Below, in pieces: positions 52,310-61,965 of a DNA stretch of 64,000 nucleotides. The first letter of the stretch is position 1; each line of letters starts with the position of its first letter. The notes under the pieces were generated by a model, which had not been told where the DNA came from, did no database searches, and saw only the letters and a program-made list of their open reading frames with translations. The DNA is from QWHO01 sp021404945 (GTDB lineage: Bacteria; Vulcanimicrobiota; Xenobia; Xenobiales; QWHO01), in contig CAUJEN010000109.1 of NCBI GenBank assembly GCA_963169765.1, forward strand, positions 45,755 to 109,754, in the 5' to 3' direction. The position numbers and the translations under genes are program-made.

Positions 52310-52747
52310 TCAGCACGTCACTGTTATGATCTTGAAGCAGCCAAAAACAGTAAAATCACGGACGTTGTCTGTGACGATCGTGTCCACGCCGGCAGCCCGG
52401 TAGGTTGCCGCTAACTGCGTGTCGAGCAGGCGCTTCCTCCCCAGCCGGTGCTCCTTCATCCAGTGGAAGAACAGGCTGGTGCTCTCGTCGGTTGGAAAGA
52501 CCTGAATGACCTCGCGCAGGTTCCACCACCACTGAGCTCGGTCCACGGCGACATGGGGCTCGAGCGGAGCCTGAAAGCGTTTCGGATCGGTGCTCACGTG
52601 GATGAACTCGCTCAGGATCTGTGGGGCCAGGGCCAGCCGCTCGTCCTTCTCCACAAACCTGTCCCGGAGCTGAACTGCTTGCCGGTGAGCCGGATGCTCG
52701 AGCACTTCGACCTGGAGCAGGAAGCTCGTATCGAGCCCCTTACCCAT
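52310..52747 (-). CDS. vapC: PIN-domain toxin (VapC type)
   Basis: 145 residues. PIN-fold acidic residues are visible: LDTSFLLQVEV (Asp6), ILSEFIHVS (Glu about 46), LLDTQLAATYRAAGVDTIVTDN (Asp about 108 and 126). By family knowledge it is a Mg-dependent ribonuclease that cleaves RNA such as tRNA. The start ATG (52747) overlaps the antitoxin's end by eight bases, so the two are coupled. Frame intact. Confidence 0.85.
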   Translation of the reverse strand: MGKGLDTSFLLQVEVLEHPAHRQAVQLRDRFVEKDERLALAPQILSEFIHVSTDPKRFQAPLEPHVAVDRAQWWWNLREVIQVFPTDESTSLFFHWMKEHRLGRKRLLDTQLAATYRAAGVDTIVTDNVRDFTVFGCFKIITVTC

Positions 52748-52973
52748 CGAGCATTTCGCCGAGCAGGTCGTCCTCGGGGGAAAACGGCCGAAGGACCTTC
52801 CCCAGGCTCACGGGCTTGTGCTCGCGCAAACTGGGCCTTCCTCGTATGCGTGCCCGCCAGTAAAGCTCCATCGCCTCTCGAATCAGCTCGGAGGTCGTCC
52901 GGTCGGAGCTCTTGGCGTAGGACTGGAAGTCCCGATACACGGTCTCGGATACATTGATCGTTATGGTCTTCAC
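52740..52973 (-). CDS. vapB: Ribbon-helix-helix antitoxin (VapB type)
   Basis: 77 residues from GTG 52973 (TTG one codon earlier is also possible). The N-terminus VKTITINVSETVYRDFQSYA-SSDRTTSELIREAMELY is a ribbon-helix-helix DNA-binding domain; the C-terminal part would bind the toxin. Such antitoxins neutralise VapC and repress their own operon. First gene of the pair. About 200 bases upstream hold no clear gene. Confidence 0.8.
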   Translation of the reverse strand: MKTITINVSETVYRDFQSYAKSSDRTTSELIREAMELYWRARIRGRPSLREHKPVSLGKVLRPFSPEDDLLGEMLDG

Positions 52974-53172
52974 CAATATATCTTAATGGATGACCCTGCC
53001 CCTGTCAAAGATGGCGCCTCAGCACTCTGCCGCGGGCTCCAGGGACTCGGGATGCCTGGGGATGGCCGAACCGGCCCATCGCTTTCAGAAGGTTCACCAG
53101 CTCGAGCCGCTCGAGGGCCGTCGGACTTCGAAATCTGTTGAGGCGCGGCGCAGGCGGAAAACCGTCGCGCTC

Positions 53173-54264
53173 CTAATGGGAATGGTCGTCTTTGAAACGG
53201 CTGGCGATCTCGCGAAACTCCTCGGCGCAGGCCACGAAAGCATCCACCATGGCAGGGTCGAAGTGCTTGCCCTTCCCCTCGACGATGATCTCGACCGCCT
53301 TCTCGTGCGGAAAGGCTGGCTTGTAGCAGCGCTTGGAGATGAGAGCGTCGTAGACGTCGGCGATGGCCATGATGCGGCCAGCCAGCGGGATCTCGGCCCC
53401 CGTGACTCCGTCCGGATAGCCGGTCCCGTCCCACTTCTCGTGATGCGAGTAGGCAATCTCGCGGGCCAGTTGCAGAAACGAGCTGGTGGAGCCGAGCATC
53501 TGCTCGGCCCGCAGCAGAGCATCGCGGCCCAGGGTCGGGTGCTTCTTCATCTCAGCGAACTCTTCGTCGGTCAGCTTGTCGGGCTTGAGCAGAATGCGGT
53601 CGGCCACGCCCACTTTTCCGATGTCGTGAAGAGGTGCCGACTTGGTCATCAGGTCCACCGTGCGCTCGTCGAACTGCTCGTAGCCAGGCTGGGTGCTCAG
53701 GTAACGGGCCAGGGCCCCCACGTACATCTGGGTGCGCCGGATATGCCCTCCGGTCTCATTGTCGCGAGTCTCGGCCAGCGAGGCCAGGCTCTGGATGGTC
53801 ACATCCTGGGTGAGCTTGAGCTCGGCCGTTCGCTCGGCCACCAGCCGTTCCAGAATCTCGTTCTGGTTCTTCATATAGTCGCGGGCCAGCTTCAGCTCCA
53901 GGTGGTTCTTGACCCGGGCTTTGACGATCGGGGGGGAAATGGGCTTGGTGATGTAGTCCACGGCGCCCAGCTCCAGGCCCCTGGTCTCGTCTTGCACCTC
54001 GCCCATGGCGGTGACGAAGATGACCGGGATATCGTGCGTCTTCTCATCGGCCTTGAGCCGACGGCAAACCTCGTAGCCGTCCATCCCGGGCATCATGATG
54101 TCGAGCAGGATGAGATCTGGAGGCGGGGTATCGGCCACCCGTTGAAGCGCCTGGTCGCCATTCTTTGCGACCGCCAGCTTGAACTCGGCCTTGAAGAGCT
54201 CAACAAGAACGTTCAGGTTCAGGGGCTCGTCGTCCACGATCAGTAACTTGGAGCTCTGAGTCAA
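53173..54264 (-). CDS. Response regulator with HD-GYP c-di-GMP phosphodiesterase domain
   Basis: 363 residues. Receiver (1-120): LLIVDDEPLNLNVL, phospho-Asp in LLDIMMPGMDG, Lys in YITKPISP. A coiled-coil linker (125-165, ILERLVAERTAELKLTQ) leads to HD-GYP (170-360): HDIGKVGVADRIL and HHEKWDGTGYPDG, with metal-binding His and Asp present. RpfG-like: phosphorylation controls hydrolysis of cyclic di-GMP. It lies 34 bases after the truncated REC-Hpt gene on the same strand, its likely phosphorelay partner. Confidence 0.93.
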   Translation of the reverse strand: MTQSSKLLIVDDEPLNLNVLVELFKAEFKLAVAKNGDQALQRVADTPPPDLILLDIMMPGMDGYEVCRRLKADEKTHDIPVIFVTAMGEVQDETRGLELGAVDYITKPISPPIVKARVKNHLELKLARDYMKNQNEILERLVAERTAELKLTQDVTIQSLASLAETRDNETGGHIRRTQMYVGALARYLSTQPGYEQFDERTVDLMTKSAPLHDIGKVGVADRILLKPDKLTDEEFAEMKKHPTLGRDALLRAEQMLGSTSSFLQLAREIAYSHHEKWDGTGYPDGVTGAEIPLAGRIMAIADVYDALISKRCYKPAFPHEKAVEIIVEGKGKHFDPAMVDAFVACAEEFREIASRFKDDHSH

Positions 54265-54298
54265 GAACCCACCTCCACACCAAGATTCAGTTTTCGCA

Positions 54299-55231
54299 CT
54301 ATCTCCTCAGGGTCCGGGCCGCTTCGTCAAAGTTCAAGTCGTCTACCTGCCGGTTCAGCAAAGCCAGCTTCTGATCGCCCGCTCCGGCCAGGAAAGCCTG
54401 GAGCTCCTCCAGACAGGGCCCCGCGCCCGGATCTCCCTGACGCAAGAGGGCGAGCAACCCCCGCACCTTCTCGGCCGGATCCTCGCCCGGGCCCGGAAGG
54501 GGGCTGGCAGGAGCGCCAGCAGCTTGAAGTCCATCCAGGGCCGGCAGAACGACCAGCAGGGCAGCCTCCAGGACATCGACCAGGCCCGGGTCGACCTGCC
54601 CCGCTCGCGCTGACTTCTCGAGATCTCGGGCAGACCTTTCCACGCCGGTGACGCCGAGATTGGCCGAGACGCCAGCCAGAGAATGCGCCTGCTGGGCGAT
54701 CGACTCGAGGTCTCCCTGCCCCAGGCTGGATCGGGCCTTTTCGACGGCCGCGCAGAAACGCTCGCGATACTCGGTCAGCAGCTTGCGATAGAGCTTGACA
54801 TTGCCCCCGAGCCGGGCCAGACCTGCGACCGTGTCCACCCCGGGAATAGGCGGGAGCTCCCCCTTGGAGGCGCTGAGCCACCGGCCCAGAGTAGGCTTGA
54901 GGGCCTTCGGGTCGATGGGCTTGGCCAGGTGATCGTTCATCCCCGCTTCCAGGCACCGCTCCCGGTCGCCGACCATGGCGTGGGCCGTCATGGCGGTGAT
55001 GGGCATTCGCACCAGAGCCCTGTCCGAGCGAATGCGCCGCGTGGCTTCCCATCCATCCAGGACGGGCATCTGGAGATCCATCAAGACCAGGTCGAAGCTC
55101 TCTCGAGCGAGCCTGTCCAGAGCTTCTTGACCATTGGCGGCAAGGGTGACCTGCATTCCCAGGTGCTGGAGCATCTCGCCGGCCACCTGCTGGTTGATCT
55201 CGTCGTCTTCCGCCAGCAGGATGCGGGAATT
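54299..55231 (-). pseudogene. 5'-truncated receiver + Hpt module of a hybrid kinase
   Basis: The frame contains RILLAEDDEINQQV (receiver start), LMDLQMPVLDGWEA with the phospho-Asp, a Lys in HLAKPIDP, then an Hpt domain (AQQAHSLAGVSANLG, phospho-His). The nearest usable start is a GTG at 55186, inside the receiver, so the true 5' end is missing. Homology begins exactly where the plus-strand GAF domain begins (about 55225). It resembles the second receiver and Hpt of the hybrid kinase at 55221-57980, suggesting the tail of a second hybrid kinase joined in inverted orientation. Confidence 0.65.
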
Positions 55232-57980
55232 TGGGCATCGGCTCCTTTCCGGCCTCTTGCCCGTCCTGGGTGGTGGGGTGGCCGGCCTGTTCCACCTGCA
55301 AGAGCAGGAAGGCCAGCTTCGCCTCGTGGCTGGCTACGGTCTCAAGGAAAGCCTGGAGGTCCCCACCTTCCGCGTCGGTGAGGGCCTGGTGGGTGAATGC
55401 GCCCGCGAGCGGGTGCCGATCACACTGAGCGGCCTGCCGGCTGACTACCTGAGCATCTCCTCCGGACTGGGCCAGGCTGCCCCGACCCAGGTGGTGGTCT
55501 GGCCCATCCATTCTCGCGGCATCCTGCTGGGTGTGCTCGAGCTGGGCCTGCTCCGTCCTCTCACCGGGATCGAGAAGGAGCTCGTGGACGTGCTCTTACC
55601 GGAGGTGGGGATGAGCCTCGAGATCTTGCTGCGCAGCCTGCACACCGAAGTTCTCCTGGGCGAGACGCGCGCGCAGGCCCGCGAGCTGGAGGAGCGTGCC
55701 ATCGAGTTGACCCGCTCGCAGCGTGAGCTGCTGGCCCAGAAAGAGAAGCTGATCGCCCAGGGTCAAGAGCTGGCCCAGGCCAAACAGGCTGCCGAATCAG
55801 CCACGGCCATGAAGTCGATGTTCCTGGCCAACATGAGCCATGAGATCCGAACGCCCATGAACGCCATCATCGGTCTGTCCCGCCTGGCCCTCAAGGCCCC
55901 CCCTCAATCCCAAGCAGAAAGACTATGTCGGCAAGATCCACAACGCCGGCACCTCGCTCCTGGGTATCATCAATGACATCCTGGACGTCTCCAAGATCGA
56001 AGCCGGCAAGCTCGATCTGGAGACCACCGATTTCCTGCTCGACGAAGTGATCAGCTCGGTCACCACCCTCACCGCTCAGAAGGCTCACGAGAAGGGCCTG
56101 GAGTTTTTATTCGAGGTCTCCCGCTCCATCCCCGAAGAGCTTCGGGGCGACCCGCTCCGGCTCGGCCAGGTGCTCACCAACCTGGTCAACAATGCCATCA
56201 AGTTCACCGAGAAGGGTGAGATTCGCGTCAAGATGGAGCTGAGCGAGCGAACCGGCGAGAAAGTGCTGCTCAAGTGCACCATTCGCGATACCGGCATTGG
56301 AATGTCCAAAGAGCAGGCCGCCAGGCTCTTCCAGCCTTTTACCCAGGCGGACATGTCCACCACCCGCAAGCACGGTGGCACCGGCCTGGGGCTCACCATC
56401 GCCCGACGACTGGTGGAGATGATGGGCGGCCAGATCGGGCTGGAGAGCGAGCCGGGCGTTGGCACCACCTTCACCTTTACCGCCTGGCTCGGGGTGGGCT
56501 CGGAGAAGCGAGCCGGCAAGGTCGTTCCGGCCAGCCTGCCTAGCTTGCGGGCCCTGGTGGTGGATGACAACCCATCGGCCCGCGAGATCCTCCAGGACCT
56601 GCTCTCCTCGGTCACCGGCCAGGTGGACCTGGTGGCCTCCGGGCCCGAAGCGCTGGAAGCCATCCAGCGACAGGACGCCGAGCAGCCCTACGACGTCGTC
56701 TTTATGGACTGGCGCATGCCGGGAATGGACGGACTGACTGCCAGCCGCCGGATCCGCGACCTGGAGTCGCTCAAGAAACAGCCGGCCATCGTCTGGTGAC
56801 CGCCTTCGGTCGCGAAGAGGTTCGAGAGGAAGCCGAGCGGGTTGGCCTGGACGCCTTTCTGGTCAAGCCGGTCACCAAGTCGATGATCGTGGACACGCTG
56901 GTCAGCGTCTTCGCCGAGCCAGGCGCAGCTCACGAGCATGAGCTGGGCGAGAGCCGGCTGCTCAACGGGGTGCGACTTTTGCTGGTGGAGGACAACGAGA
57001 TCAACCAGCAGATCGCGGTCGAGCTTCTGGAGGGCTCGGGGGCCAGCGTGCGGGTGGCCAACAACGGGCAGGAGGCCGTGGACATCCTCTTCGGGGAACC
57101 GCAGCCTCCGCGGTTCGACGCGGTGCTGATGGACCTTCAGATGCCCGTGCTCGACGGTTACCAGGCCACCGCCAAAATCCGCTCCGATGCTCGCTTTGGC
57201 GAGCTTCCCATCCTGGCCATGGCGGCCCACGCCACGCTCGAGGAGCGCCAGAAATGCCTCGAGTCGGGCATGAACGACCACATTTCCAAGCCGATCGACC
57301 CGGGCAAGCTCTTCGACACGGTGGGTCGCTATTGCAAGCCCCTCGCCGCCGAGGAAGCTCCGGCCAAAGCCTCCCCCCCCGTGGAGGTCGACCTCCCTGC
57401 GATCGAGGGCCTGGAGACGCGGGATGGCTTGCGCCGCGTGGGCGGAAACCGCAAGCTCTATCGAAAGCTGCTGGGCCAGTTCGCCGAGCAGCAGGGTCGG
57501 ACCGCAGAATCCATCGCCACGGCTCTGGCTGACGGCGACCGGGCGCTGGCCGAGCGCCTGGCCCACACGCTCAAAGGAGTGGCCGGAAGCATCGGAGCGC
57601 CCGGTCTGCAAACGCTGGCCGGGGAGCTCGAGAAGGCCATCCGAGCCGCCGAGCCAGGTCAGGAGGTCGAGGCCAGGCGCCTCAAGCTGAGCGAGGCCCT
57701 GACCGGGTTCGTCGAGCGACTGCGCCACGCTCTCGGGCCCGATGCCTCCGTTCCGTCAACCCCTTCGGCCCCGGTCGACCCTGAGGCTTCCCGCGCCGCC
57801 GCCCACAAGCTGCTCGAGCTGCTCGCGCAGTTCGATCCCGGGGCAGTGGGCTTTCTGGAAGAAAACCGGGCCCTGCTTCAGCCCCTGATGGCCCAGGAGT
57901 GGCCCGCGCTCGACCAGCACGTCCAGAGCTACGCCTTCGCCGAGGCGGAGGTCCTGGTCAGGGCAGCTCTAGGCTCCTAG
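55221..57980 (+). pseudogene. Hybrid histidine kinase GAF-HisKA-HATPase-REC-REC-Hpt with two frameshifts
   Basis: GAF (55221 on), coiled coil, H-box SHEIRTPMNAIIG, then a shift at a C7 run (55897-55903). Removing one C restores LNPKQKDYVGKIHNAG. HATPase follows (QVLTNLVNNAIKFT, DTGIGM, GGTGLGL), then receiver 1 (VVDDNPSARE, FMDWRMPGMDG). A second shift lies at 56793/56794, where adding one A restores AIVMVTAFG. Receiver 2 (LLVEDNEINQQ, LMDLQMPVLDG) and Hpt (LAHTLKGVAGS) end the chain. The two shifts compensate. No sensor N-terminus is present. Either decayed or carrying base-call indels. Confidence 0.75.
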
Positions 57981-58300
57981 CCTTTGGACCGCTTGCCGGT
58001 GCCGGCCAGCGTCCGCGCTCCCCGGCCGAGCACGACCTCGGGGGTGACCAGGGAGAAGTAGCCGAGCAAGACCGCGATCAGCCCCGTCCACCCGGTCTGG
58101 TGGCTGGCGCCCAGCCCCGCCCCGTTGTCGCCGTGGAAGTACTCTTAGAAGAGGATGTGGTCGCGCCAGTGGGGGTCTTTCTGGAACTTCTCCGTGCCCC
58201 CATAGACGGGCCGCCGACCCGACTTGTCCTTCAGGAAGATCTTCCCGAGCCGGGACGCGATCTCGTGGGCTGCCTCATAAAGCGTCACCTGGCGACCCGA
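57977..58300 (-). pseudogene. C-terminal fragment of an MGH1/GH63-like glucosidase
   Basis: The minus-strand frame reads VTLYEAAHEIASRL, VYGGTEKFQKDPHWRDHILF, a TAA (58147-58145), then EYFHGDNGAGLGASHQTGWT to a TAG at 57979-57977. This is the characteristic end of MGH1-type glycosidases, where a Tyr stands at the TAA. Only the last 100 or so residues remain, fused in frame behind the phosphofructokinase fragment. Confidence 0.65.
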
Positions 58301-59056
58301 GCCGGAATGGCGACCCATCAGCTTGACGAGCCCGATGCCGTTCTCGGCGCTGCGGGCTTCGGCATGGGCTGCCAGCACGACCTTGCGGGCCTGCTCGACC
58401 GAGGTGTGAAAACCGAAGCTCATGCTGGTCCAGGCGATGTCATTGTCGATCGTCTTGGGAACCCCGACGACGCCGATGGGCTCGCCCCGGCGGCTCACCT
58501 CGGCAGCCAGGGCCGAAGCCCCTCGCAGCGTGCCGTCGCCCCCGATCACAAAGAGCACGTCCACGCCGCGTTCGACCAGCGTGTCCACCATCTCGCCCAG
58601 GTCTTGCGGCCCGCGCGACGAGCCCAGGTAGCTGCCAGCCGTCCCTGCCAGGCGGTCCACCTGGCTGCGGTCCAGGCTGATTGGCTCTGGGCCCTGACGG
58701 GATAACCCCTTGTAGCCGTAACGAAAGCCCAGCACCTGCTTGACCCCGTAAACCTCCAGCAGGTTGAGAGAAAGCGACCGGATGACGTCGTTGAGACCGG
58801 GACAAAGGCCCCCACAGGTCACGATGCCACAGACGGTCTGAGCTGGCTCGAAGAAGAGGCTGGCCCGAGGACCGGCGCGCTCGAGCGAGGGCAGGGGCCG
58901 ACCCGAACCGAGCCAGGCCTCGGTCTGGGCCGAGTCCGAAAGCAGCAGCACGCGGCTGGTCTCGTCCACGAACTGGCCCGCGCGAGCGATGCTGGACGGG
59001 TAGGGCGCCGGTCCCAGGCTCTTGATCTGAAGCTCACCCAACTCGGGAACTCGCAC
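58145..59056 (-). pseudogene. 6-phosphofructokinase N-terminal part fused to glycosidase tail
   Basis: GTG start at 59056 with AAGGAGGA upstream. The PFK core is clear: GIVTCGGLCPGLNDVIRSL, FVIGGDGTLRGA, GVPKTIDNDIAWT, FGFHTSVEQA, GIGLVKLMGRHSG. Just after GRHSG (about 58300) the sequence switches to the end of a glycosidase, so the C-terminal third of PFK, with its substrate and dimer contacts, is absent. A deletion of intervening DNA, or a misjoin, is the simplest explanation. PEPCK lies upstream on the same strand, so carbon-flux genes were clustered here. Confidence 0.75.
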
Positions 59057-59110
59057 CGTGGTCCTCCTTCAAAGGGGGGGCCGGGTCCCCTGCCGCCCAC
59101 CTCAGGTGGC

Positions 59111-59230
59111 ACCCGGCTGCCCGGGGTCCCTGGCACCGAGACCGGCCGGGACCCCGGGAGAAGCCACTCGGCTGCCCGGGGGCCTGGCCTCGAGACCCGG
59201 CCGAGACCCCAGGAGAGGCCACCCGGCCTG
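59111..59230. repeat. Two 55-bp imperfect repeats with strong hairpin
   Basis: Units start at 59111 and 59166, with a partial third at 59221. The first contains an 11-bp perfect inverted repeat, CCCGGGGTCCC (59120-59130) with GGGACCCCGGG (59148-59158). It sits between PEPCK and the PFK fragment and may act as a terminator or attenuator, although no T run follows. Confidence 0.65.
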
Positions 59231-59242
59231 ACGCTGGCTATG

Positions 59243-60859
59243 TTACTTGGCCCTGCTGGCCTCGCGGATCGGACCGGCCTCACGCACTTCGGGCCGGCAG
59301 CCGTCGCTGTACTTCTGGAAGTTCTTGTGGAACAGCTCGGCCAGGTGCCGGGCGGCGGCATCGAAGGCGGCTCCCTCCTTCCAGGTGTTCCGAGGCTGCA
59401 GGATCTCCGAGGGCACTCCCGGGCACGTCGTGGGGACCAAGACCCCGAAGACCGGATCGCTCACGCACTCGACCTGATCCAGGCTTCCGGCGTGAATGGC
59501 ATCGATGATGGCCCGGGTGTAAGCGAGCTTCATGCGCTGGCCCACGCCATGGCCTCCGCCCGACCAGCCGGTGTTGACCAGCCAGACCCGAGCCCCGTGC
59601 TCTTTCATCTTGGATGCCAGCAACTCGGCATAGACGTTGGGATGGCGCACGATGAAAGCAGCCCCGAAACAGGCTGAGAAGGTGGCCTGAGGCTCCTTGA
59701 CGCCCTCCTCGGTGCCCGCCACCTTGGCCGTGTAACCGCTGATGAAGTGATACATGGCCTGCTCGGGGGTGAGACGGCTGACTGGAGGGAGCACGCCAAA
59801 AGCATCGCAGGTGAGCAGGATGATGTTCTTGGGATGTCCACCAAGGCACGGAACCTTGGCGTTGGGGATGAACTCGATCGGATAACTCACGCGCGTGTTC
59901 TCGGTGAGGCTCGAGTCTTCATAGTCGACCTCGCGCGAGGCCTGGTCGACGATGACGTTCTCGAGCAGGGAGCCGAAACGGATGGCCTCCCAGATTTCCG
60001 GCTCTTTCTCGGGCGTCAATCCGATGCACTTGGCGTAACAGCCACCCTCGATGTTGAAGATGCCCTGGTCGGTCCAGCAGTGCTCGTCATCACCGATCAG
60101 CTTGCGACGCGGGTCAGCCGAGAGGGTCGTCTTGCCGGTCCCGGAGAGACCGAAGAAGAGCGACACGTCGCCGGCCTCCCCCTCGTTGGCCGAGCAGTGC
60201 ATCGAGAGCACGCCGGCCTTCGGCATGAGGTAGTGCATGATGGTGAAGACGCCCTTCTTCATCTCGCCTGCATACTCGGTGCCCAGGATGACCACCCGCT
60301 GGCGCTCGAAGCTGATGTCCACGCTGGTGTCGGAGGTCATGCCCTCGGTGTAGCGGTTGGCCGGGAAGCGGCCGGCGTTCAAGATCACGTAGTCAGGGTC
60401 GCCGAAGCTCTCGAGCTCTTCGGCGGTGGGACGGATCAGCATATTCCACATGAACAGGGCGTGGTACGCCCGCGAGCAGATCACGCGAACCTTCAGCCGG
60501 TGCTTGGGATCCCAGCCGGCGAAGCCGTCCACCACGTAGACGGTATCGAGGGTATCCAGGTAGTCGTTGGCTCGCTCGAAGTTGATTTCGAAAATGCGCT
60601 CGGGAAGCTTGATGTTGACGCTGCCCCACCAGATGTCGTTGGTGCTGTCGGGGTGATCGACGATGCGCTTGTCCGAGGGGCTGCGCCCGGTCTTGCGGCC
60701 CGACTGAACCGCCAGCGCCCCGTTGGAGGCGATCAGGGTGCCCTTCTCGTTCTTCAGCGCCGCCTCGTAAAGGGCAGCCGGGGCCAGGTTGCGGTAGACG
60801 GTGGGCAGGTGAATATCATATTCCTTCAGGCTGAGCACAGCGGAAGACCTCGCTTTCAT
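59243..60859 (-). CDS. pckA: Phosphoenolpyruvate carboxykinase (ATP)
   Basis: 538 residues from the ATG at 60859 (an upstream in-frame start adds 20 residues that look non-homologous). Oxaloacetate site RKTGRSPSDKR, metal-binding EYAGEMKKG and MHCSANEG, the P-loop GLSGTGKTTLSAD, and the downstream FNIEGGCYAKC all mark the ATP-dependent enzyme. It converts oxaloacetate plus ATP to phosphoenolpyruvate, the entry to gluconeogenesis. Full length and intact. The promoter region is shared with the divergent ThrE/SulP gene, 87 bases away. Confidence 0.96.
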   Translation of the reverse strand: MKARSSAVLSLKEYDIHLPTVYRNLAPAALYEAALKNEKGTLIASNGALAVQSGRKTGRSPSDKRIVDHPDSTNDIWWGSVNIKLPERIFEINFERANDYLDTLDTVYVVDGFAGWDPKHRLKVRVICSRAYHALFMWNMLIRPTAEELESFGDPDYVILNAGRFPANRYTEGMTSDTSVDISFERQRVVILGTEYAGEMKKGVFTIMHYLMPKAGVLSMHCSANEGEAGDVSLFFGLSGTGKTTLSADPRRKLIGDDEHCWTDQGIFNIEGGCYAKCIGLTPEKEPEIWEAIRFGSLLENVIVDQASREVDYEDSSLTENTRVSYPIEFIPNAKVPCLGGHPKNIILLTCDAFGVLPPVSRLTPEQAMYHFISGYTAKVAGTEEGVKEPQATFSACFGAAFIVRHPNVYAELLASKMKEHGARVWLVNTGWSGGGHGVGQRMKLAYTRAIIDAIHAGSLDQVECVSDPVFGVLVPTTCPGVPSEILQPRNTWKEGAAFDAAARHLAELFHKNFQKYSDGCRPEVREAGPIREASRAK

Positions 60860-60946
60860 CGAATGCTCGCAGCGGGTATCGAACGAGCAAAATCCCATGG
60901 AGTCTACCAGGCCTGACAACCGGGAACCAGGCAGATTCTAAGGAGC

Positions 60947-61965
60947 ATGGATGCCATCCTGAGGGCCAGATCTCCTCCAGGCAATGATCTGTATCAGACC
61001 AGGTTCCCCAAAGGACACCCAGCCGAAGCGCAGAAGCGCCTCGCCTTGATGGACCATCGGGAGAGGACACACGCTTTGCGGCTGAGCCCTCAGGCTGGAA
61101 CGGTCATGCTCGAGAGCGGAGCCAACACCTCGCTGGTCGAAGAGTCGGTCCGACGCCTGGGAACCGGCCTGGGAGCTGCCGCGATGGAGGCCAGCGTGAC
61201 CCCTGGCAGCATCGTCGCGACCCTGATCTCGGGGGACGAGCAGGAAACCCGCCTGTGCCGGGTTGCCCGAAGCGGTGTCGAGCTGTCGAAGCTGGCCCGG
61301 ATTCTCCAACTGCTGGCCCGGGTGGAAGCGGGCCAGGTCGCCCCGGCCGAGGTGGAGTCCGAGCTGAGAGCCTTGCAGGGAACGCGCCGTCAGTATCCCG
61401 CGCTGCTGGTATCCCTGGCGGTGGGTCTGGGGTGCCTGGCTTTCGCCATCAACCTGGATGGAACCGCCCGCGATTTCGCCGTGGTGCTTGTCACTTCGAG
61501 CCTGGCTCAGGCCCTGCGCCACAAACTGAGCCCCACCCGCCTGGGCAAGCTCCTGTCCGCCGCGGCGGTGGCCGCCTTCGCCAGTGCGACCGCTCTCGCC
61601 CTGGCGGGCCCGGGAGTCTGCGTGGCCGCCTCGATCTTGCTCCTGGTCCCGGGGGTTCCGCTGGTCAGCAGCACGGCCGACCTGTTTCGCGGTGACACGA
61701 CCTCAGGAGTGGCCCGGGCGACCAGCGCGCTGCTGACTGTTATCGCCGCCAGCGTTGGCATCTGGGCAGTGATTCTGGCCTGGGGCGGTCCCACGGAGAA
61801 GGCTTTTTTCCCCGGTCAGCACAGCGTGTTGCTGGCGGCTTTGATGGGGGCGATCGCAGCGGCCGGCTTTGCGGTTCTCTTCGATGTGCCCCGACGCTTC
61901 TTGCTCGGCGCAGGGGTGGTCGGCCTGGCGGGTGTCCTGGTTCGGGGTGGCCTGGGCGGTGCGGG
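60947..61965 (+). pseudogene. ThrE-family transporter, truncated at a fusion point
   Basis: ATG 60947 with TAAGGAG just upstream. Residues about 45-130 match the ThrE/DUF1212 cytoplasmic start (LESGANTSLVEESVRRLG, ASVTPGSIVATLI). Membrane helices of both ThrE halves follow (LLLVPGVPLVSSTADLFRGD; then VLLAALMGAIAAAGFAVLF, LGAGVVGLAGVLV). By family knowledge this exports Thr/Ser. The second half stops short near 61950 and passes straight into a SulP transporter lacking its own start. Confidence 0.7.

Noticed and set aside
52974..53172. Possible coding remnant on the minus strand (RFRSPTALERLELVNLLKAM)
   Set aside because: Too short, no start, followed by a stop; could be chance in GC-rich DNA.
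56790..56805. In-frame TGA after AIVW in the hybrid kinase, considered as a third recoded TGA
   Set aside because: Adding one A (ATCGTC-A-TGGTG) restores the family sequence AIVMVTAFG and joins the following frame, so this is a one-base deletion rather than recoding.
58145..58147. In-frame TAA in the PFK/glycosidase chimera, considered as recoding
   Set aside because: It is TAA, stands where the family has Tyr, and lies in an already chimeric gene; a nonsense mutation or error is simpler.
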